Assembly (NCBI GenBank): GCA_028279155.1
Contig: JANQST010000235.1
Coordinates: forward strand, 1-22,300
DNA from: Cyclobacteriaceae bacterium
GTDB taxonomy: Bacteria > Bacteroidota > Bacteroidia > Cytophagales > Cyclobacteriaceae
Direction: 5' to 3'
DNA: 22,300 nt
Part shown: piece after piece, positions 7,859 to 16,800 of the stretch
Layout: every line of letters begins with the position of its first letter
How positions within the stretch are numbered: the stretch's first letter is position 1
Program-made: the position numbers and the translations under genes
The notes under the pieces: model-generated
What the model was told of the DNA's origin: nothing
The model's database searches: none
What the model saw: the letters and a program-made list of their open reading frames with translations, nothing else

Positions 7859-10800
7859 ATGAACCATACTCACCATTCTATGATTTGTTTCATACGTAAA
7901 TGGCCCCTTTATGTAGTCGAATTCGTATCAAATCGCTTTGTAACTTCAATGCTGGGCTTGTTCATTTTGGCAAGTTCTTTTGCTCAGACGGGACCGGGTG
8001 GCGTTGGTTCTTCTACAAACAATGTTATGTGGCTTAGGGCAGACGATCTCTCTGCCTCGCCTGTAAGCTCTTGGTCTGACCAGTCAGGAAACGCAAATGA
8101 TGTTTCACAAGGAACAGGGGCTTCTCAGCCAACCTGGATTGACTTACAATTGAATGGATTACCTGTAGTAAGGTTTGACGGTTCTGATGATTTTCTTGAT
8201 GGTCCTGCCTCAAATGCATTGATAGGAGATGGACAGGAAGATTTGACGATTCTGGTGGTTTACAATACCAATAGCACCGGTCGGCAATACATTTCCTCTA
8301 TCAAACGATTGACAACAGCTGCCTCCCTACTTTCTCTTGAAATTAATTATGACGGAACTGGAGATAATGCAGGCTACGCGGGATTTTTAACACAAGATGA
8401 GGCCAATTCAGGTTTTTCTAGAGCCGTGGATGCTGGCCCATGGAACGACAATTCACCTGTCCTCATGACTGCATGGGTGGATGAGCTAAACAGGGAGTTG
8501 TTCATTAACGGAACTTCCGAGGTGAGTGATACAGACGGGATGTTTGATGCAACAGGCAATACTGCAGTTTTTACCCTAGGAAGCTTTGACGGAACTCAAC
8601 TAGATTTTGATGGAGATATTGCAGAGTACATCATTTTTACTGCTGCTCTCAATACTGCTGAAAGGAGAATTGTTGAAAACTACTTAGCTGCAAAATATAA
8701 CCTCACGATTGCGAATGATTTGTTCGCTTATGAAAGTGCTCATGGAAATGAATTAGCAGGAATAGGACGTGTAGATGCATCAAATCAACATACTTCTGCA
8801 CAATCCGCCGGATTATTGAACTTGAGTGGTGCGAGTGACTTAGGAGATGCTGAATCCATACTTTTTGGCCATGATGGTGAAGCAATTGCCAGCTGGAGTA
8901 CAAATGAAATTCCTTCAACTCTCAGTAATATCCGACGAGTGGCAAGAGAATGGAGGCTGGATGAAACTGGTGATGTTGGTACAGTTACCGTGACACTTGA
9001 TAATACATCACTTCCTAGTCTACCTTCAGAATATACGGACTACTACCTTTTGATCGACTCGGATGGAGATTTCACTAGTGGAGCAACTACACACCTATTG
9101 TCTTCCATTGGTGGTAATGAATACCAAGCCACATTAGTTGACTTTTCAGATGGCGACTATGTAACTTTCGCAATTGTGCGTCCGGTCATTGAGTTCACAG
9201 CAACTTCTACCAATGATTTTGAAAATACCGGGACCGTAAACCTGGAAGTCAACCTCAACTACGCTATTTCATCTGCCGCACAAGTTACCTTCACAGTAAA
9301 TGGCAGCAGCACCGCGACTCAAGGAGGTGGCAATGACTATACGATAGCAGCTTCCCCTTTGACTATATCGGCAGGATCGACCACCAATGACATTGTTGTC
9401 ACCGTCAACGATGATGGAGATATGGAAATCGATGAAACGGTGATTGTTGATATCTCATCCCCAACAAATTCAGTCTTAGGAAGCAATACTCAGCATACGT
9501 TAACAATTCATGACAATGATGAGGCCCGAACAATCCAGTTCCAAGCTACCGCTTCAAACGGGTCAGAAGCAACGAATCCAGCTTCTATTACTATAGAGTC
9601 AAGTTCTGCTGATGTGTCGGATATTACCGTCGACTACACAATCACCGGCGGAACAGCGACGGGTTCTGGTATTGATTACACATTGGCGAATGGAACAGCT
9701 ACAATTACTGGAGATGGAAGTAGTACAAGCACTACACTAGACATTGCAATTAATGAAGACATTCTTGATGAAGTCAATGAAACAATCATAATAACATTAT
9801 CCAATCCAAGTGTGAATACTAATCTTGGATCCAACACCATTCACACATACACAATCAACGATAATGACAGCCAACCATCGGTTGAATTTACAAGTACGAC
9901 CGGAAGTGCTTCTGAAGCATCTAGCCCAACGATTGAGGTAAGTCTTTCAGCGATTTCCGGTCAAGATGTTACGGTAGATTATGCAGTCGCTGATGTTTCA
10001 GCGACAGGTAACGGAACAGACTATTCACTGAATAGTGGTACACTGACAATTGCTGCCGGAAGTTCGGTGGCATTTTTATCTCCATCTATTACCGACGATA
10101 GCGACATTGAAGGAGGAGAATCTTTTACGGTAACCTTAAGTATGCCCTCAGAAGCAACATTAGGGACAAACACAGTTCACACATTTACAATTAGTGATAA
10201 TGATTCGCAAGGTTTTTCAGGGCCTGGAGGGGTTGGAGATAGCAATAACAATGTGATGTGGTTGCGAGCGGATGATCTCTCAGCCTCCCCTGTCAGTACC
10301 TGGTCAGATCAGTCAGGCAATGGAAATGATGTCACTCAAGGTACCGGAGCTTCTCAGCCTACCTCGGTAGACGGACAAATAAATGGGATGCCCATTGTCA
10401 GATTTGATGGTGCGGATGATTTTCTTGATGGACCAGCTTCCAATGCTTTGATTGGTGATGGCCAGGAGGATCTGACGACATTAATCGTATATAATACCAA
10501 TAGCACTGCCAGACAATATATTTCATCAATTAAGCGGTTAACCACTGCGGCCTCATTGCTTTCACTTGAAATAAACTACGACGGGACGGGTGATAATGCT
10601 GGTTACACTGGTTTTTTGACTCAAGATGAAGCAAATACAGGCTTTTCTAGAATAGTTGATGCCGGTCCATGGAATGATGACACTCCAGTATTAATGACAG
10701 CATGGGTGGATGATTTGAATAGAGAGTTGTTTATCAATGGAACTTCAGAAGCAAGTGATACAGACGGAATGTTTGATGCGAGTGGAAATACAGCCGTTTT

Positions 10801-13800
10801 CACCTTGGGTAGCTTTGACGGGACTCAGCTTGATTTTGATGGAGACATAGCTGAATACATGATTTTCACAGCGGCTTTGAATAGTGCTCAACGGATCATT
10901 ATTGAAAATTACCTTGCAGCCAAGTACGACCTGACAATAGCGAATGACAACTTCAGCTATCAGATAGCACATGGAAATGAGGTTGCTGGAATAGGTCGAG
11001 TAGATGCCTCCAATAGTCACCAGACAGCTCAATCTGCTGGAATTTTCAAAATAGGTAGTCCCGATGGTTTGGGTGACGGAGAATACCTGCTTTTTGGCCA
11101 TGATGGTGGAAGTATTGCTTCCTGGACTACTACCGAAGCTCCGAGTGGAGGATCAAACATTCAGCGAATTGGTCGAGAATGGAGGTTGGATGAAACAGGT
11201 GATATTGGAAATGTGGCAATTGGTCTTGATATCACATCTTTGCCATCACTTCCTAGTGAGTACACAAGCCTTGTGGTGATGCTGGATAACGACGGGGACT
11301 TTAGTTCTGGTGCCACTACCTATCCAATGACTTTGTTGAGCGGAAATGAATATGAAGCCAGCTCGGTAGATATTAGTGATGGCCAGTACGTGTCCTTTGC
11401 TGTAGTACGTCCTGTGGTACAGTTTAATACAACCACAAGCCAGGATTTTGAACCAAATGGACCTGTTACAGTTGCAGTTGACCTTAATTTTTCGTTGAAC
11501 CAGGACGTTACTGTTAACTATTCGGTAAATGGAAGCAGTACAGCCACTGGGAGTGGAACGGATTACACGCTGGCTTCAGGTACTCTTACTATAACGGCAG
11601 GAAATACTTCTGCTAATATTAATATTCCCCTTACCAATGATACCGATGTTGAAAATGATGAAACCATCATTCTTGATCTGGCTTCACCATCTGGTGCAAC
11701 ATTGGAAGGAAACACCCAACATATTTTTTCGATCAATGACGATGATAACAGCCGAAAAATAAATTTCACTGCTTCAAGTGCTTCTGGCGATGAATCAACG
11801 AACCCAGCAACCTTAACCGTACAAATCAACAGTGTAGATGCAGTTAATCCCACCACGGTTGACTATACTATTTCGGGGGGGACCGCAACTGGATCAGGAA
11901 TTGACTATACGCTTGCTGCTGGTACAGCTACGGTTGCAGCTAATACAACAACCACAACAATAGATATTAACATCAATGAAGATATTATTGATGAACTGAA
12001 TGAGACTATTGAGGTGACACTAACGAACCCTACTAATAGTAACCTGGAGTCTACCAATACAGTTTTTACTTATACCATAAATGACAATGATGATCCGCCC
12101 TCCGTCCAATTCACAAGTGCCACAGGAAGTGCTTCAGAGGCTTCCAGCCCATCTATTGAAATTAGCTTAGCTACCATTTCGGGACAAGATGTTACAGTAG
12201 ACTATACAGTTGCTGACGGTACAGCTACAGGAGGCACGGTAGATTATGAACTGGCTAACGGAACCGCAACCATTTCTGCAGGGGACGCTGTTACTTTTGT
12301 CAATCCCGTCATCATCGATGATTCTGATATTGAAAATGGTGAAACCTTCACATTGACTTTGAGTTCACCAAGCGGAGCCACATTAGGTTCAAACACAATT
12401 CACACCTTCACAATAAGTGATAACGATTCAGAGGGATTTTCTGGACCGGGTGGAGTAGGAGACAGCAACAACAATGTGATGTGGTTAAGGGCAAATGATC
12501 TTTCCGCTTCACCAGTAAGTACGTGGGCTGATCAGTCTGGTAACGGAAATGATGTTTCGCAAGGAACCGGCGCCTCTCAACCGACATGGGTTGATGCTCA
12601 AGTCAATGGATTGCCTGTGGTTAGATTTGATGGTGTTGATGATGTGTTGAATGGTCCTGCTTCCAATGCGTTGATTGGAAATGGACAGGAAGACTTAACA
12701 ACACTAATTGTATATAATACTGCCAGCACAGCCAGACAATATATTTCGTCAATCAAGAGAGCTACCACCGCAGCTTCGCTATTATCACTCGAGATAAACT
12801 ATGATGGCACTGGTGATAACTCTGGATATGCTGGATTTTTGACTCAAGATGAAGCGAATACGGGCTTTTCACGTGCAGTTGATGCGGGCCCATGGAATGA
12901 CAATTCACCTGTACTTATGACCGCCTGGGTAGATGACTTGAATAGAGAATTGTTCATTAATGGAATTTCTGAGGTTACTGATACAGATGGGATGTTTGAT
13001 GCTAGCGGGAATACGTCAGTTTTCACATTAGGGAGCTTTGATGGTACGCAACTAGATTTTGATGGGGATATCGCCGAGTACATGATTTATACAATAGCGT
13101 TGAACAACGCTCAACGAATTATTATTGAGAACTACCTGGCAGCTAAATATGGATTGACCATCGCCAATGACAATTATTTATTTGAGATCTCACACGGACA
13201 CGAGCTTGCCGGTATAGGCCGTGTGGATGCATCCAATACGCATCAATCAGCACAGTCATCAGGTATTTTGAAAGTTGGAAGTCCGGATGGGTTAGGTGAC
13301 AATGAATTCCTTCTTTTTGGACATGACAATGGTGATATTTCATCGTGGACCACGACGGAAGCACCTAGTTCTGGTTCTAACATTCAGCGAATTTCCAGGG
13401 AATGGAGATTGGATGAGACTGGCGATGTAGGAAACGTTTCAATCGGGTTAGATATTACCTCATTACCCTCCTTACCAAGCGAGTATTCAAGCCTAGTTGT
13501 AATGTTTGATAGCGATGGAGATTTCAGCTCTGGTGCAACAACATATCCAATGACTTCACTAGGTGGTAATGAGTACGAAGCTAGTACCCTTGATATTTCC
13601 GATGGACAATATGTTTCATTTGCAGTTGTTCGACCAGTGGTACAATTCAATGCAGTTACTAGCCAGGATTTCGAACCCAATGGTCCTGTAGCAATTGCCG
13701 TAGATCTCAACTTTTCACTTAATGCAGATGTCACCGTAGATTATTCTGTCAATGGAAGCAGTACAGCCACTGGAAGTGGAACAGATTATACACTTTCAGC

Positions 13801-16800
13801 AGGTACCTTGACCATTACGGCGGGAAATACATCAGCAAATATCAATGTGCCACTAACCAATGATACGGATGTTGAGTCAGACGAAACCATTATTATTGAT
13901 TTATCCTCTCCATCAGGAGCCACATTGGAGGGAAACACACAGCATACTTTCTCAATAAATGACGATGATAATTCCCGAAAAATAAACTTTACAGCTTCAA
14001 GCTCTGCCGGAGATGAAGGCTCAACACCAGTTTCACTGACCATTCAAATCAATACGATGGATGCAGTGAATCCTACAACCGTTGATTATTCAGTTTCAGG
14101 AGGTACAGCAACAGGTGGAGGCCCTGATTATACATTGGCTGCCGGAACAGCTACAATAACAGCTACCAATACCACAACCACTTTAGATATTGTGATTAAT
14201 GAGGATGTGATTGATGAAGCAAATGAGACTATTGAAATCACCTTGACTAATCCGACAAATTGTAATTTGGAGGCCACAAATACTGTTTACATCTATACGA
14301 TCAATGACAATGATGATCCTCCTGTGGTGCAGTTTACAAGTACGACAGGAAGTGGATCAGAGTCTTCCAGTCCCTCCATAGAAGTTAGCCTTTCCGGGCT
14401 TTCAGGTCAGGATGTGACCGTTGATTACACAGTTGCGGACGGAACCGCAACAGGAGGAACAATAGATTATGAATTGGCAAACGGAACCGCAACCATTAGC
14501 GCAGGTGAAACAGTAACTAGTATTAATCCTGCCATCACTGATGATGCGGTTATTGAAAGTGGGGAGACATTTACAGTGACATTGAGTTCCCCAGGTGGGG
14601 CTACCCTAGGATCTAACACACTACACACATTTACGATAGGAGATAATGATTCTGAAGGGTTCTCCGGACCTGGGGGAGTAGGAGACAATACGACGAATGT
14701 TATGTGGCTGAGAGCAGATGATTTGTCAGCATCTCCTATTAGTACTTGGTCGGACCAGTCAGGAAATGGAAATGATGTTTCTCAAGGTACCGGAGCGTCT
14801 CAACCAACCTGGGTGGATGCGCAAATCAATGGATTACCTATAGTAAGATTTGATGGTGCGGACGATTTCCTCGATGGCCCTGCATCCAACGCTTTGATTG
14901 GAAATGCTCAAGAAGATCTTACAACTATCATTGTGTACAATACTGTTAGCACAGACAGACAGTACATTTCATCCATCAAACGAACTACAGGCGCTGCGTC
15001 TTTATTATCGCTAGAAATTAACTACGATGGAGTTGGGGCAAATGCGGGTTACACAGGATTTTTGACTCAGGATGAAGCGAACACAGGCTTTTCTAGAATA
15101 GTTGATGCCGGTCCTTGGAATAATGATTCTCCTGTTCTTATGACTGCATGGGTGGATGAGCTAAACAGAGAATTGTTCATAAATGGAACATCTGAAGCAA
15201 GCGATACGGATGGTATGTTTGATGCAAGCGGGAATACGGGTGTTTTCACGCTGGGTAGCTTTGATGGGACTCAACTGGATTTTGATGGTGACATTGCAGA
15301 GTACATGATCTATACGACTGCCTTGAACAGTGCTCAGCGAATTATTGTTGAAAACTATTTGGCTGCGAAATACGACCTCACAATTGCGAATAATCAATAT
15401 GCACATCAGGCAGCTCATGGAATTGAAGTCGTAGGAATTGGTCGAGTAAATGCAAGTAATACACACAGTATTGCTCAATCGGCCGGCCTCCTAAAGGTTG
15501 GTAGTCCAAGTGGACTTGGGGACAACGAGTATCTACTTTTTGGACACGATAATGCAAGCATTGGTTCATGGTCCGGATCCGAAGTGCCTGGTTCGAGTGC
15601 GGACATTCAACGAATAAGTAGAGAATGGCGCCTCGATGAAACAGGTGATGTTGGCACAGTTTCAATCGGGCTCGATATAACCAGTTTGCCATCATTACCG
15701 ACTGGCTATTCTCAATTGATTGTAATGTTGGATTCTGATGGTGATTTTACCTCGGGAGCCACGACTCATGAATTGACGCTTCTAAGCGGAAATGAGTACG
15801 AAGTGAGTGGAATTGATATCACTGATAATGACTATTTGGCATTTGGTGTGATTCGTCCAATCATCCAGTTTAACGCAACAAGTAGCCAGGAGTTTGAGCC
15901 AAACGGACCAGCACTGATCCCAGTCGATTTGAACCTTGATTTGTCCTCAGATGCAACCGTTGACTATACAATTACAGGTGGTACTGCCACAGGAAGCGGT
16001 ACAGACTACGTTCTTTCCAATGGAACGGTGACAATCACTTCCGGAAATACAAGTTCCAATATTGCCATTACCATGGTTGATGATATTTTGTTAGAATCCA
16101 GTGAAACCATTGAATTACTACTTTCCAATCCTTCTGCGGGAGTTACGCTGGGATCAAACGCTTCTCACACGTTTTCCATTAGTGATGATGATAATGCCAG
16201 GAAGATAAATTTCACAGCTGCAAGTTCAAGTGGTGGAGAGGGAACAACACCAGTGACGCTAACTGTTCAAAGCACTTCTCCTAGCAGTTCAGATATCACT
16301 GTTGACTATTCCGTGACTGGCGGAACCGCTTTGGGAGGTGGAACAGATTATACACTGGCGGCAGGAACGGCCACCATTCCGGGAGATAATACCTCAACTT
16401 CGACCACTTTTGATATTACAATAGTTGATGATGCGCAAGATGAAGTAGATGAAGACATTGAGATAACGTTGACGAACCCGATTAACGGGAATTTAGCTGC
16501 AACCAACACAGTTTACACATTTACAATCACAGACGATGATGCAGCTCCAACCATTCAGTTCACTAACACAACATCTTCTGAAATTGAAAGTGTTGGAACT
16601 GCAAATATTCAAGTTGAATTATCAGCAGCATCAAGCAATACAGTTTCAGTAACATATACAGTTGCTGATGTCACGGCTACAGGTTCGGGAACAGATTACA
16701 CATTAGCCAGCGGAACTTTAAACGTAACACCAGGTATGACAACTGCTACGATTGATCCGGTCATTGTGGATGATAGTGATCTGGAATCTGCAGAGACATT

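Noticed and set aside
8374..15249. A recurring antisense frame with similar translations (containing PLASNIPSVSL-like strings) once in each of units 1-4
   Set aside because: It recurs only because the plus-strand repeat recurs. It has no independent start signals or conservation beyond that.
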